Shown: one piece after another, positions 1 through 11,978 of the stretch
How the letters are laid out: each line of letters starts with the position of its first letter
How positions within the stretch are numbered: position 1 is the stretch's first letter
Notes under the pieces: model-generated
The model's database searches: none
What the model saw: only the letters and a program-made list of their open reading frames with translations
What the model was told of the DNA's origin: nothing
Source: Candidatus Eiseniibacteriota bacterium
Lineage (GTDB): Bacteria; Eisenbacteria; RBG-16-71-46
Assembly (NCBI GenBank): GCA_016223045.1
Contig: JACRPT010000097.1
Span: 1 to 35,912, forward strand
Length of the DNA: 35,912 nucleotides
Reading direction: 5' to 3'
Made by a program: the position numbers and the translations under genes

Positions 1-280
1 GGTTGCAGAAACGAAACAAAGCAAGGGCGTTGCATGAGCGCGAAAATAGCAGCCCGCGCTGCCGACCGGCCACCACCGGCCGAACCCCCGGAAATCAGGG
101 CTCAGAACGCGGCGGGCTCAGGGGGCTTCCGAAACTGCTGCGCGATCGGCGCGGGTGGGGAGGGGCGCCGGAGGCGCGCCCGGGAGGGAGCCCGGACGCG
201 CGCGATCCATTGCCTGCGTGCGGCGCGTGTGCTACCTGTCATCCCGCACACGGAATCCCGCCCGCGGAGGGTCGTTCATC
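1..280. other. Leader region upstream of the NtrB-type kinase
   Basis: No convincing gene is visible here; the short ORFs on the track are GC-driven shadows. A weak sigma-70-like promoter can be drawn near the right end: TTGCCT at 210-215, a 17-nt spacer and TACCTG at 233-238, preceded by TG to give the extended form TGCTACCTG. It matches the TGnTA style of other promoters in the window. The ribosome binding site CGGAGG lies at 265-270, ten bases before the ATG at 281. Confidence 0.4.
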
Positions 281-1390
281 ATGCGCAGTGAAGCCCCGGG
301 CCGCACGGTGGAACCGGAGGCGCCGCCCCGGCCGTTCTCCTGGCCCATCCAGGTGCTCGATGCGCTCGAGCAGGGGGTGGTCGCGCTCGACCGCGAGCGG
401 CGCGTCACCTACAACAACCGCCGCATCGAGGAGCTGCTCGGCGTCGAGCCGGGTGCGCTGCTGGGCCTGCCCGGGGGGAGGGTGTTTCCGGGCGCCGATG
501 CCCGCTGGCTGAAGGGCGCCTCGCGCGAGCCGCGGGACTTCCGGCTGGAGGCCGAGGGCCGGCAGGTCACGCTCAAGGCCGAGTCCCTGCCGCTGCGCGA
601 CGACGACGGCGACCTGGCGGGCTCGGTCGTGCTGGCCGAGGCGATCTCCGAGACCGAAGAGGGCGAGTTCCAGAAGAAGATCGACCGCCTGGTTTCGCTG
701 GGCGAGCTGTCGGCCTACGTGGCCCACGAGATCCGCAACCCGCTGACCGGGATCCGCACCACGGTCCAGTTCGTCGGCTCCAAGCTCAAGCCCAACGATG
801 CCCGGCGGGAAGACCTCGAGGACGTCATCAAGGAGCTCGACCGCATCGAGCAGATCATCACCGGGCTGCTGATGTTCGCCCGCCCGCCCGCCGCGCGGCC
901 GCAGCCCTGCGACGTAGGCCAGGTGCTGGACAAGACCCTGGACATGCTCGAGCTCCAGCTCGGGGACGCCCGGGTCAAGCTGTTCAAGGAGTACGCCGAG
1001 CTCGAGGACGAGATCCCGCAGGTCTACGCGGACCCCGACCTGACCCAGCAGGTGTTCCTGAACCTGTGCCTGAACGCCGTGCAGGCCATGCCGGAGGGAG
1101 GCGAACTGCACGTCGCGGTGGGCGTGCGGCGTTACCGCACGCGGCGCTCGGTGGTGGACGTGTCGTTCGGTGACACCGGGGTGGGGATCCCCAGGGACCT
1201 GATGGAGAAGATCTTCGACCCGTTCTTCACCACGCGTTCCATGGGGACCGGGCTCGGCCTTCCCATCTCGGTCCAGATCATGCGCGAGGCGGGAGGCGTC
1301 ATCACGGCGAAGAACAACCCGGGTGGCGGCGCCACGCTGCGGGTTTCCTTCCCGATCCCGGCCGAGCCGCCCGGCCGGCCCGAGGAGTAG
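281..1390 (+). CDS. NtrB-like PAS-containing histidine kinase
   Basis: This is a cytosolic sensor kinase of 369 residues that should autophosphorylate and pass phosphate to the sigma-54 activator encoded immediately downstream. A PAS-like domain covers about residues 20-110 (VLDALEQGVVALDRERRVTYNN). The HisKA box YVAHEIRNPL carries the phospho-acceptor at about His149. A HATPase_c domain follows with an N box (NLCLNAVQAMPEGG), G1 (DTGVGIP), F box (FDPFFTT) and G2 (GTGLGL). No membrane segment is visible, so it probably senses an internal signal, as NtrB does. I chose ATG 281 over the upstream GTG at 155 because it has CGGAGG ten bases upstream and the extra N-terminal sequence is low complexity. 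The stop is three bases before the next gene's start, so the two form an operon. Symbol ntrB is withheld because the input signal is unknown. Confidence 0.9.
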   Translation: MRSEAPGRTVEPEAPPRPFSWPIQVLDALEQGVVALDRERRVTYNNRRIEELLGVEPGALLGLPGGRVFPGADARWLKGASREPRDFRLEAEGRQVTLKAESLPLRDDDGDLAGSVVLAEAISETEEGEFQKKIDRLVSLGELSAYVAHEIRNPLTGIRTTVQFVGSKLKPNDARREDLEDVIKELDRIEQIITGLLMFARPPAARPQPCDVGQVLDKTLDMLELQLGDARVKLFKEYAELEDEIPQVYADPDLTQQVFLNLCLNAVQAMPEGGELHVAVGVRRYRTRRSVVDVSFGDTGVGIPRDLMEKIFDPFFTTRSMGTGLGLPISVQIMREAGGVITAKNNPGGGATLRVSFPIPAEPPGRPEE

Positions 1391-1393
1391 CGC

Positions 1394-2767
<1,374 letters not shown>

Positions 2768-2979
2768 CACCCACAAGGAAGTGGACACCGATCCGGAATC
2801 TCCGTTCCGACAATCGCTTGTGCTCCTCGTGCCGCGTAATCCACCACGAATTTGACACTTACGGCGGTTCCTCACAGCCTTCTCCACAACCGCCGCGCCG
2901 GCTCGACCCCTTGAGCCGATTTTTCATCTCTTTCACTCACAACTGATTGCACCGTTCTGCCGTCACCAGTTCCGAGGTG
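2768..2979. other. Intergenic region upstream of the sigma-54 promoter
   Basis: Together with the promoter and leader this forms a 370-bp non-coding gap. A short dyad CGGAA-N6-TTCCG occurs at 2794-2809, about 170 bp upstream of the -24/-12 element, which is the usual distance range for an enhancer bound by an NtrC-type activator. The arms are only 5 bp, so assignment as an upstream activating site is tentative. No ORF here has a convincing start or composition. Confidence 0.3.
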
Positions 2980-2996
2980 TGGCACGCACCCTGCTT
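2980..2996 (+). promoter_or_regulatory. Sigma-54 (-24/-12) promoter
   Basis: The sequence TGGCACGCACCCTGCTT matches the RpoN consensus TGGCACG-N4-TTGCW closely. The invariant GG (2981-2982) and GC (2993-2994) are separated by exactly ten bases. Transcription would start near 3006, about 130 nt before the Lys-rich micropeptide at 3138. An NtrC-type activator gene ends 213 bp upstream, and rpoN itself is at 35.2 kb in this window. The match is seen directly; activity is inferred. Confidence 0.7.
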
Positions 2997-3137
2997 GGGT
3001 CACACGCGAGGCCACGTGGGGAGCTCGGGAGCTCCGCGTCGGGCCGAAGCGGCCGTGCCGTACGCGGCCAACACCAGTGTCCCAGCGACGAGTTGGGGAC
3101 TCTCCGAATCGGATCAAGACCGAGGAGGTGATTCGGA

Positions 3138-3206
3138 ATGGCGAAGAAGAAGGCTGCGAAGAAGAAGGCCACGAAGAAGAAGGGCGCTGCCAAGAAGAAG
3201 AAGTAA
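3138..3206 (+). CDS. Lys/Ala-rich 22-residue histone-H1-tail-like micropeptide
   Basis: This short ORF encodes MAKKKAAKKKATKKKGAAKKKK followed by TAA, too short for the ORF track. It has a near-perfect Shine-Dalgarno (GAGGAGGTG, 3122-3130) at good spacing from the ATG, and it lies downstream of a sigma-54 promoter and upstream of a perfect hairpin, so it looks like a complete transcription unit. Fourteen of 22 residues are lysine and there is no acidic or hydrophobic residue. The composition resembles the AAKKK repeats of bacterial histone-H1-like proteins and could bind DNA, RNA or polyphosphate. No folded domain is possible. Alternatives are a leader peptide whose Lys codons (13 of 14 AAG in runs) control downstream speD by attenuation, or a chance low-complexity ORF. 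The ORF and its signals are seen; function is inference. Confidence 0.7.
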   Translation: MAKKKAAKKKATKKKGAAKKKK

Positions 3207-3234
3207 GCAGGTCTCAGGACCTGGCACGTCCTCT

Positions 3235-3270
3235 GGGGATTGGTCGGCGCTCGAATGCCGACCAATCCCC
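3235..3270 (+). terminator. Perfect 14-bp inverted repeat between micropeptide and speD
   Basis: The arms GGGGATTGGTCGGC (3235-3248) and GCCGACCAATCCCC (3257-3270) are perfectly complementary around an 8-nt loop. No T-tract follows, so it is either a Rho-independent-like terminator without U-run, an mRNA-stabilising 3' stem for the micropeptide transcript, or an attenuator for speD, whose longest start lies 44 bases downstream. Confidence 0.6.
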
Positions 3271-3313
3271 GATTGCTGAACCCACCACGCATCGCGAGAA
3301 GGACCAACTGCCC

Positions 3314-3886
3314 ATGCGCGCTCCGGCTGGCGCCTCCACGAAACCCTCGAGCTTGTGGAAGGACCCCTGGCCCGGCAGTGGAGCGCTCTCCCGGCCGGCG
3401 TTGCCGGCCGCGGCTGCGCCCGTCGGAAGGATCTGTGAGGTGGGCTTCGGGCCGCACCTGGTCTTCGACGGCTACGGCTGCCCGGCGCGCCGCCTGGGCG
3501 ACCTGGGCCGGCTCTACGCCCTGCTCGACCGACTCCCCGACCAGATCAAGATGACCAAGATCATGCCGCCCTACGTGTTCCGACATGGTTCTCCGGACGG
3601 CGTGGCGGGGGGGCTGTCGGGCTTCGTGCTCATCGCGGAGAGCCATATCAGCATCCACACGTTCCCTGGCCGGCACTTCGTCAACGTCGACGTGTTCTCG
3701 TGCGAGAACTTCGACGTGGAGGCCGTGCTCGCCGCGCTCAAGCGCGCATTCGCGCCGCGGCGCGTCGAATGGAAGCTGCTCGACCGCGGCCGCGAGTTCC
3801 CCAAGAACATCGGCCCGTCTCGGACCGCGGTGCTGCAGGACCGTGTCGCGCTGGTGCGCGAGATGGGGCTGGAGGTTTCGCGCTAG
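3314..3886 (+). CDS. speD: S-adenosylmethionine decarboxylase proenzyme (SpeD)
   Basis: The family decarboxylates S-adenosylmethionine to give the aminopropyl donor for spermidine synthesis. The short prokaryotic form self-cleaves to generate a pyruvoyl group. The diagnostic cleavage motif AESHISIHTFP is present, with the pyruvoyl-forming serine at residue 110 of this 190-residue call, followed by VNVDVFSCENFD. The family normally begins near the GFGPHLVFDGYGC segment. Start is therefore uncertain: ATG 3314 (GAGAAGGA upstream) gives a 42-residue low-complexity extension, whereas GTG 3440, with GGAAGG nine bases upstream, gives a 148-residue protein whose serine is at position 68, close to the family norm. 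No spermidine synthase (speE) is nearby. Some SpeD homologues are known to decarboxylate arginine or ornithine instead, which cannot be excluded here. Confidence 0.9.
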   Translation: MRAPAGASTKPSSLWKDPWPGSGALSRPALPAAAAPVGRICEVGFGPHLVFDGYGCPARRLGDLGRLYALLDRLPDQIKMTKIMPPYVFRHGSPDGVAGGLSGFVLIAESHISIHTFPGRHFVNVDVFSCENFDVEAVLAALKRAFAPRRVEWKLLDRGREFPKNIGPSRTAVLQDRVALVREMGLEVSR

Positions 3887-3918
3887 GGCTGGCCGTCTTC
3901 CTCCAGTTATCCAGCGGC

Positions 3919-3942
3919 GGCCCGTCCACGGAAGGACGGGCC
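3919..3942 (+). terminator. GC-rich hairpin after speD
   Basis: The arms GGCCCGTCC (3919-3927) and GGACGGGCC (3934-3942) form a perfect 9-bp stem with a 6-nt loop, 32 bp after the speD stop. No U-tract follows. Position and strength suggest a transcription terminator. Confidence 0.5.
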
Positions 3943-3973
3943 GTCCGCGCCCCGGCCGCCCCACCGTCCTCCG

Positions 3974-3982
3974 TGCTATAGT
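3974..3982 (+). promoter_or_regulatory. Extended -10 promoter for uvrA
   Basis: TGCTATAGT is an extended -10 element (TATAGT preceded by TGn). There is no recognisable -35 at the usual distance. Transcription would start near 3989, about 64 nt before the chosen uvrA start. Confidence 0.45.
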
Positions 3983-4052
3983 CCGGCGCTCACCGACCGC
4001 ACCGCGCCCGGCCCGGGCGCGGCGGCCCGCGATCCCTGCGCCCGAGGCACCG

Positions 4053-6872
<2,820 letters not shown>

Positions 6873-6903
6873 AACGCGGCCCGGGGCCGGGCAGACTCGA
6901 GCC

Positions 6904-8361
6904 ATGGCCGAGGAGAGGCCGGTCCCCGCCGGCGTCGTGCAGCTCGACGCCTACCGCTGGATGCTGCCGCGGGAAGGCGGCATGCGCGTGCCCGGCGTGC
7001 TCATCGCGAACCGCCCGCTGCTCGAGAAGATGCTCTCCGACCGGACCCTGGACCAGGTGAAGAACGCGGCGCACCTCCCGGGCATCCTCGAGGCCTCGAT
7101 CGCGATGCCCGATGCGCACTGGGGCTACGGCCTGCCGGTGGGGGGCGTGGTGGCCACGCATCCGGACGAGGGCGTGGTTTCCCCCGGCGCGGTGGGCTAC
7201 GACATCGGCTGCGGCGTGCGGCTGCTGCGCAGCCGGCTCACCCGCGCCGATCTGGAGCCCCATCTCGACGCGCTGGCCGACGCGCTCTACCGCGAGGTGC
7301 CGTGCGGCGTGGGCTCGTCGGGCGCGGTGCGCTGCAGCCTCCCCGAGCTCGACCAGGCGCTGCGCCAGGGCGCGCGCTGGGCGGTGGCGCGCGGGATGGG
7401 GCGGGCGAGCGACCTCGAGCACTGCGAGGAGGCCGGCGTGCTGGCCGACGCCGACCCGGACGCCGTGAGCCAGGCGGCACGGCTGCGCGGCAAGGACCAG
7501 CTCGGCACGCTCGGCTCCGGCAACCACTTCCTCGAGGTGCAGGAGGTCGAAGAGGTCTACGACGAGGACGGCGGGCGGGCGCTGGGGCTCGAGCCCGGCA
7601 CGGTCACCGTGATGATCCACTGCGGCTCGCGCGGGCTCGGCCACCAGGTCTGCACCGACCACGTGCGCGAGGTCGTGCACAGGCTCGCCGGCTGGGGCAT
7701 CTCGCTGCCCGACCGGCAGCTGGCCTGCGCGCCGCTCCGGAGCCCCGAGGCGCAGTCCTACCTCGCGGCGATGCGCGCCGCCGCGAACTTCGCCTGGGCC
7801 AACCGCCAGTGCATCGCGCACGGGGTGCGGCGCGCCTTCGAGCAGGTGCTGCGGCGCGGCGCCGACGACCTCGGGCTCGATCTGATCTATGACGTGGCGC
7901 ACAACATCGCGAAGTTCGAGACCCACCAGACCTCGGCGGGACGCGTGCGCTGCCTGGTGCACCGCAAGGGGGCCACGCGCTCGTACCCACCCGGTCACCC
8001 GGACGTGCCGGCGGCCTACCGCGCGGTCGGCCAGCCGGTGCTGGTGCCCGGCGACATGGGCCGCTACTCGTTCGTGCTGCTCGGCCGCCCGGGCGCGATG
8101 GCGCACGCGTTCGGCTCCTCGTGCCACGGCGCCGGCCGGCAGATGAGCCGCACCCAGGCGGTGCGCGAGACGCGCGGGCGCGACCTGGTGCAGGAGCTGC
8201 GGGCGCACGGCGTCATCGTGCGCTACGAGGGCCGCGACACGCTGCGCGAGGAGACCAGCGAGGCCTACAAGGACGTGGCCGAGGTGGTGCGAGTGGTGGA
8301 GGGCGCAGACCTGGCGAAGACGGTGGCGAAGCTCCGGCCCTTCGTCGTGGTGAAGGGCTGA
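6904..8361 (+). CDS. rtcB: RtcB tRNA-splicing/RNA ligase
   Basis: RtcB joins RNA 2',3'-cyclic phosphate (or 3'-phosphate) ends to 5'-OH ends using GTP and Mn2+, repairing or splicing RNA in the cytoplasm. The metal-binding cysteine in GAVGYDIGCGVR (Cys103), the segments HCGSRGLGHQV and DVAHNIAKFE, and the guanylylated histidine in GSSCHGAGRQMSR (His408) are all present. The 485-residue length is normal. I use ATG 6904, 31 bases after the uvrA stop; the Shine-Dalgarno there is weak, suggesting coupling to uvrA. No archease or rtcA/rtcR lies next to it. Adjacency to uvrA puts two nucleic-acid repair activities in one transcription unit. Confidence 0.95.
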   Translation: MAEERPVPAGVVQLDAYRWMLPREGGMRVPGVLIANRPLLEKMLSDRTLDQVKNAAHLPGILEASIAMPDAHWGYGLPVGGVVATHPDEGVVSPGAVGYDIGCGVRLLRSRLTRADLEPHLDALADALYREVPCGVGSSGAVRCSLPELDQALRQGARWAVARGMGRASDLEHCEEAGVLADADPDAVSQAARLRGKDQLGTLGSGNHFLEVQEVEEVYDEDGGRALGLEPGTVTVMIHCGSRGLGHQVCTDHVREVVHRLAGWGISLPDRQLACAPLRSPEAQSYLAAMRAAANFAWANRQCIAHGVRRAFEQVLRRGADDLGLDLIYDVAHNIAKFETHQTSAGRVRCLVHRKGATRSYPPGHPDVPAAYRAVGQPVLVPGDMGRYSFVLLGRPGAMAHAFGSSCHGAGRQMSRTQAVRETRGRDLVQELRAHGVIVRYEGRDTLREETSEAYKDVAEVVRVVEGADLAKTVAKLRPFVVVKG

Positions 8362-8400
8362 CGGGCGAGCGGGGTCCCGCCGCAGGCTGGCGGCGCCCGT
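8361..8400. terminator. Hairpin between convergent rtcB and eIF-2B-like gene
   Basis: Nested inverted repeats, outer ACGGGC/GCCCGT and inner GCCGC/GCGGC, begin at the last base of the rtcB stop and lie before the convergent gene's stop at 8483. A stable stem of this kind is likely a terminator, perhaps bidirectional. No U-tract is seen. Confidence 0.4.
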
Positions 8401-8482
8401 CGCAACGCCGGCGATCCCCGGCCGACCCTCCGCGATGCGTCCTCATGGCGCGCCGGAGCGCGAGGGCCGGGGCGCCGCCGCC

Positions 8483-9388
8483 CTACGCCCCGGCCAGCTC
8501 CGCGGGGAGCGGGCGCTCGCGCGCCACCGTCGCGGCCTCGGTGGGGCCCAGCACGCCGTCCTCCACCACGACGCCGCGCAGCAGCTCCATCGGCACCAGC
8601 TCGAAGTACACGTTGCGCGGGCGCACGCCGGGGGCGGGCTCGGCCCACACCTCCGCGGGCGGCATCTCGGCGATGCGCAGCGCCGCGGTGGCGGCGGGCA
8701 GGAACTTGCGGCGCACCGCCAGCGCGTACACCGGCACCGAGTGCTCGCGCGCCGCGAGCGCGACGGCATAGGATCCCACCTTGTTGAGCACCCCGCGCTC
8801 GGTGACGGCGTCGGCGCCGAGCCACACCGCCGCGACCTGCGAGAGCAGCAGCGGAAGCGCGGCGTCCACCACCAGCCAGACCGGAATACCGGCCGCGGCG
8901 AGCGCGGCGGCGAGGGAGCGGCCTTCGAGGCCGGGACGGCCCTCGGCCAGCAGCGCCCGTGGCTCGCGTCCGGCCTGGTGCGCGCACAACAGCGCCGCGC
9001 GCACCGCGCCGCTCGCCGACAGCGTCGCGATCCAGCCGCCCCTGCAGTCGAGCAGCGCGGCTGCGGTGCGCGCCACCGCGGCCTGGGACGCCGCGAGGTC
9101 GGCGCGCTCGGCGGCGCACGAGCCGGCGAGCGAGTCGCGCAGCGCGGCGGGCGCGTCGCCGCGCGCCAGCCCCGAGTCCGCCACTTCCAGGGCGCGCGCT
9201 GCGAGCTGGTGGACGAGCGCGAGGGTGGGCTGCGCGGCCTGCGCCGCCCGCAGGCGCGCCAGCAGCGCGGCGCGCAGCGCGGGTGCGGAGGTCGAAGTGT
9301 CGGTGGCGGTCCAGCGCTCGAGCTCGCGGAGGAAGGCCAGCGCCACCTCGCCCGAACCCGAGGCCCGGTCCTCCGCGAAGCCGCTCAC
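8483..9388 (-). CDS. eIF-2B alpha/beta/delta-family protein
   Basis: This 301-residue protein belongs to the IF-2B superfamily, which includes MtnA (methylthioribose-1-phosphate isomerase), archaeal ribose-1,5-bisphosphate isomerase and eIF2B regulatory subunits. The C-terminal Rossmann-like half contains the diagnostic run VWLGADAVTERGVLNKVGSYAVALAAREHSVPVYALA, followed by NVYFELVPMELL. The N-terminal half is Ala/Leu-rich helical and poorly conserved. The start is GTG, nine bases after the sdhB stop, so it is most likely the last gene of the sdhCAB transcript. In bacteria such proteins probably isomerise a phosphosugar, but the substrate cannot be deduced. It is shorter than typical MtnA, so I give no symbol. 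Confidence 0.85.
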   Translation of the reverse strand: MSGFAEDRASGSGEVALAFLRELERWTATDTSTSAPALRAALLARLRAAQAAQPTLALVHQLAARALEVADSGLARGDAPAALRDSLAGSCAAERADLAASQAAVARTAAALLDCRGGWIATLSASGAVRAALLCAHQAGREPRALLAEGRPGLEGRSLAAALAAAGIPVWLVVDAALPLLLSQVAAVWLGADAVTERGVLNKVGSYAVALAAREHSVPVYALAVRRKFLPAATAALRIAEMPPAEVWAEPAPGVRPRNVYFELVPMELLRGVVVEDGVLGPTEAATVARERPLPAELAGA

Positions 9389-9397
9389 GGGGCGCGC

Positions 9398-10150
9398 CTA
9401 CCTGCGCAGCAGGTTCTTGAGCCAGAGCACCGTGGTCTGGCGCCCCAGCTCGCCGAACGCCTCGGTGAGCGGGATCTCCTTCGGGCAGACCTCGACGCAG
9501 TTCTGCGCGTTGCCGCAGTCCACCAGGCCGCCGCGGCCCATGATGGCCTCGAGCCGCTCGTGCGCGTTCATCGCGCCGGTGGGGTGGGCGTTGAACAGGC
9601 GCACCTGGGCGATGGGGGCGGGGCCGAGGAACTCCGAGCGGCCGTTGTACTGCGGGCAGGCCTCCATGCAGCAGCCGCAGGTCATGCAGCGCGAGAACGC
9701 GTAGGACAGCTCGCGCTCGGTCTCGGCGATCCGGGGCCCGGGGCCCAGGTCGTAGGTGCCGTCGATCGGGATCCATGCCCGGACCCGCTTGAGCGCCTCG
9801 AACATCGGGGAGCGGTCCACGATCAGGTCGCGCACCACCGTGAACCGCGTGAGCGGCTCGAGCGTGATCACGCCCTCGGGAAGCCCGTCCACCAGCGCCG
9901 CGCAGCTCTGGCGCGGGGTGCCGTTCACGAGCATGGTGCAGGCGCCGCAGACCTCCTCCAGGCACGAGGCCTCCCACATCACGGGCGAGGTCTTCGCTCC
10001 CTGCTTCGTCACCGGGCGCTTGCGGATCTCCATCAGGCAGGAGATCACGTTCATCCCCGCTCGCCAGGGGATCGAGAACTCCTCCCAGCGCGGCGGTCCG
10101 GAGGGTCCGTCCTGGCGCTTGATGCGCAGCTCGATCGCGGTGCGGGGCAT
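9398..10150 (-). CDS. sdhB: Succinate dehydrogenase/fumarate reductase iron-sulfur subunit
   Basis: SdhB carries electrons from the flavoprotein to quinone in complex II at the cytoplasmic face of the membrane. In this 250-residue protein the [2Fe-2S] ligands are in CLEEVCGAC...C (Cys63, 68, 71, 83). The two C-terminal clusters are bound by CMTCGCCMEACP (from Cys155) and CGNAQNCVEVCPKEIPL. Sequence style and the single cytochrome b subunit match the Bacillus-type SdhCAB. It starts 13 bases after the sdhA stop. Confidence 0.95.
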   Translation of the reverse strand: MPRTAIELRIKRQDGPSGPPRWEEFSIPWRAGMNVISCLMEIRKRPVTKQGAKTSPVMWEASCLEEVCGACTMLVNGTPRQSCAALVDGLPEGVITLEPLTRFTVVRDLIVDRSPMFEALKRVRAWIPIDGTYDLGPGPRIAETERELSYAFSRCMTCGCCMEACPQYNGRSEFLGPAPIAQVRLFNAHPTGAMNAHERLEAIMGRGGLVDCGNAQNCVEVCPKEIPLTEAFGELGRQTTVLWLKNLLRR

Positions 10151-10163
10151 CGCAGGCTCCGGG

Positions 10164-11978
10164 CTAGTCGTACTTGCGCTCGACCGGCGTGACGAGCGAC
10201 GTGTCCACCGGTTCGTCGTGGAACGAGGGGCCGTCGGGCGAGGACGTGGCGATGGTGGTCCTGAGCCAGCGCGCGTCGTCGCGCTTAGGCGCCGCGGGCT
10301 TGTAGTGCGAGCCCCGGCTCTCCTCGCGCCGCAGCGCGCCGAGCGTCACCACGCGCGCGAGCGCGAGCATCTTCTCGAGCTGGTTCAGGAACGACAGCGG
10401 TCCGTTCGCCCACGGGCTCTGGTCGAGCACCGCGGCGCGCTTCCAGCGCCCGGCCAGTTCGAGGATCTTCGCGTCGGTGGCCTGAAGCCGGTCGTTGTGA
10501 CGCACGATCGTGACGTTCTCGAGCATCGACTGACCGAGCTCCTCGGCGAGCACGTAGGCGTTCTCGTCCCCGCCGCGCTGCGCCAGCTCCGCGAAGCGCC
10601 GGGTCCAGCGCTGCTCGGACTCCTCGAACACCGAGGCCGCCACGTCGGCCGCGGCGGTCTTCTGATTGCGCGCCCAGGTCACCGCGGCCGGGCCGCCCAC
10701 CTGGCCGGCATAGATGCAGGAGAGCAGCGAGTTCGCGCCCAGCCGGTTGGCGCCATGGTACTGGTACTCGCACTCGCCCACCGCGTAGAGGCCCGGGATG
10801 TTGGTCATGTGGTTCTTCGGGCTCGCCAGGTCCAGGAACCCGTCCGCGGTGCGCTCGTAGTCCACCCACAGGCCGCCCATCGAGTAGTGGACGGCGGGGA
10901 AGATCTTCATCGGCGCCGTGTGCGGATCCTCGCCGGTGAACTTCTCGTAGATCTCGATGATCCCGCCGAGCTTGCGGTCGAGCTCCGCGCGCGGGATGTG
11001 GGTCAGGTCGAGGTAGACCATCATCTTCCCGTCCACGCCCAGCCCCTCCTCGACGCACACGCGGTGGATCTCGCGGCTCGCCACGTCGCGCGGCACCAGG
11101 TTCCCGTAGCGCGGGTACTTCTCCTCGAGGAAGTAGCTGCGCTCGGCCTCGGGGATATCCTGCGGGCGGCGCGGGTCGCCCTTCCGGCGCGGCACCCACA
11201 CCCGGCCGCCCTCGCCGCGGGCGGACTCGCTCATGAGCCGCAGCTTGTCCTCGCCCGGGATGGCGGTGGGATGGATCTGGATGAACTCGCCGTTCGCGTA
11301 CCAGGCGCCCTCGAGGTACGCGGAAGCCGTGGCCGAACCCGAGTTGATCGCGGAGTTGGTGGTGCGGCCGAACAGCAGGCCCGGGCCGCCGGTCGCCAGC
11401 ATCACCGCGTCGGCGCGGAAGGCCCTGGGCGTCATGCGGCGCTGGTCGAGCGCGACCAGGCCCACGCAGCGGCCCGCGCCGTCCCGGGCCATCCCCAGGT
11501 ACTCCCACTGCTCGTACTTGGTCACCAGCCCCGCGGCCTCGTGGCGGCGCACCTGCTCGTCGAGCGCGTAGAGCATCTGCTGCCCGGTGGTGGCGCCGGC
11601 GAACGCGGTGCGGTTGTAGAGCGTGCCGCCGAAGCGGCGGAAGTCGAGGAAGCCCTCGGCGGTGCGGTTGAACATCACGCCCATGCGGTCGAGCAGGTAG
11701 ATGATGCCGGGCGCGGCGTAGCACATCGCCCGGGCCGGCGGCTGGTGGGCGAGGAAGTCCCCGCCCTTCACGGTGTCGTAGAAGTGGATCTCGGGCGAGT
11801 CGTCCTCGCCCTTCACGTTCACCGCCCCGTTGATGCCGCCCTGCGCGCACACCGAGTGCGAGCGCTTGACCGGGACGATCGAGAACAGGTCCACGGGCAC
11901 GCCGGCCTCGGCGATCCGGATCGTGGCCATGAGGCCGGCGAGTCCGCCGCCCACCACGGCGATGCGGGGCTGCGCCAT
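10164..11978 (-). CDS. sdhA: Succinate dehydrogenase/fumarate reductase flavoprotein subunit
   Basis: SdhA oxidises succinate to fumarate in the TCA cycle. The 604-residue protein begins with the dinucleotide-binding motif VVGGGLAGLMA. The covalent FAD histidine lies in KRSHSVCAQGGINGA (His41). The substrate region includes FIQIHPTAIPGEDKLRLMSESARGEGG and HYSMGGLWVDYE. Its ATG shares one base with the sdhC stop (TGATG), indicating translational coupling in the order C-A-B. Confidence 0.96.
   Translation of the reverse strand: MAQPRIAVVGGGLAGLMATIRIAEAGVPVDLFSIVPVKRSHSVCAQGGINGAVNVKGEDDSPEIHFYDTVKGGDFLAHQPPARAMCYAAPGIIYLLDRMGVMFNRTAEGFLDFRRFGGTLYNRTAFAGATTGQQMLYALDEQVRRHEAAGLVTKYEQWEYLGMARDGAGRCVGLVALDQRRMTPRAFRADAVMLATGGPGLLFGRTTNSAINSGSATASAYLEGAWYANGEFIQIHPTAIPGEDKLRLMSESARGEGGRVWVPRRKGDPRRPQDIPEAERSYFLEEKYPRYGNLVPRDVASREIHRVCVEEGLGVDGKMMVYLDLTHIPRAELDRKLGGIIEIYEKFTGEDPHTAPMKIFPAVHYSMGGLWVDYERTADGFLDLASPKNHMTNIPGLYAVGECEYQYHGANRLGANSLLSCIYAGQVGGPAAVTWARNQKTAAADVAASVFEESEQRWTRRFAELAQRGGDENAYVLAEELGQSMLENVTIVRHNDRLQATDAKILELAGRWKRAAVLDQSPWANGPLSFLNQLEKMLALARVVTLGALRREESRGSHYKPAAPKRDDARWLRTTIATSSPDGPSFHDEPVDTSLVTPVERKYD

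Noticed and set aside
3077-3313. Longer speD ORF beginning at GTG 3077
   Set aside because: The extension reads the Lys-rich ORF in another frame as Glu-rich low-complexity sequence and passes through the 14-bp hairpin; family start is far downstream.
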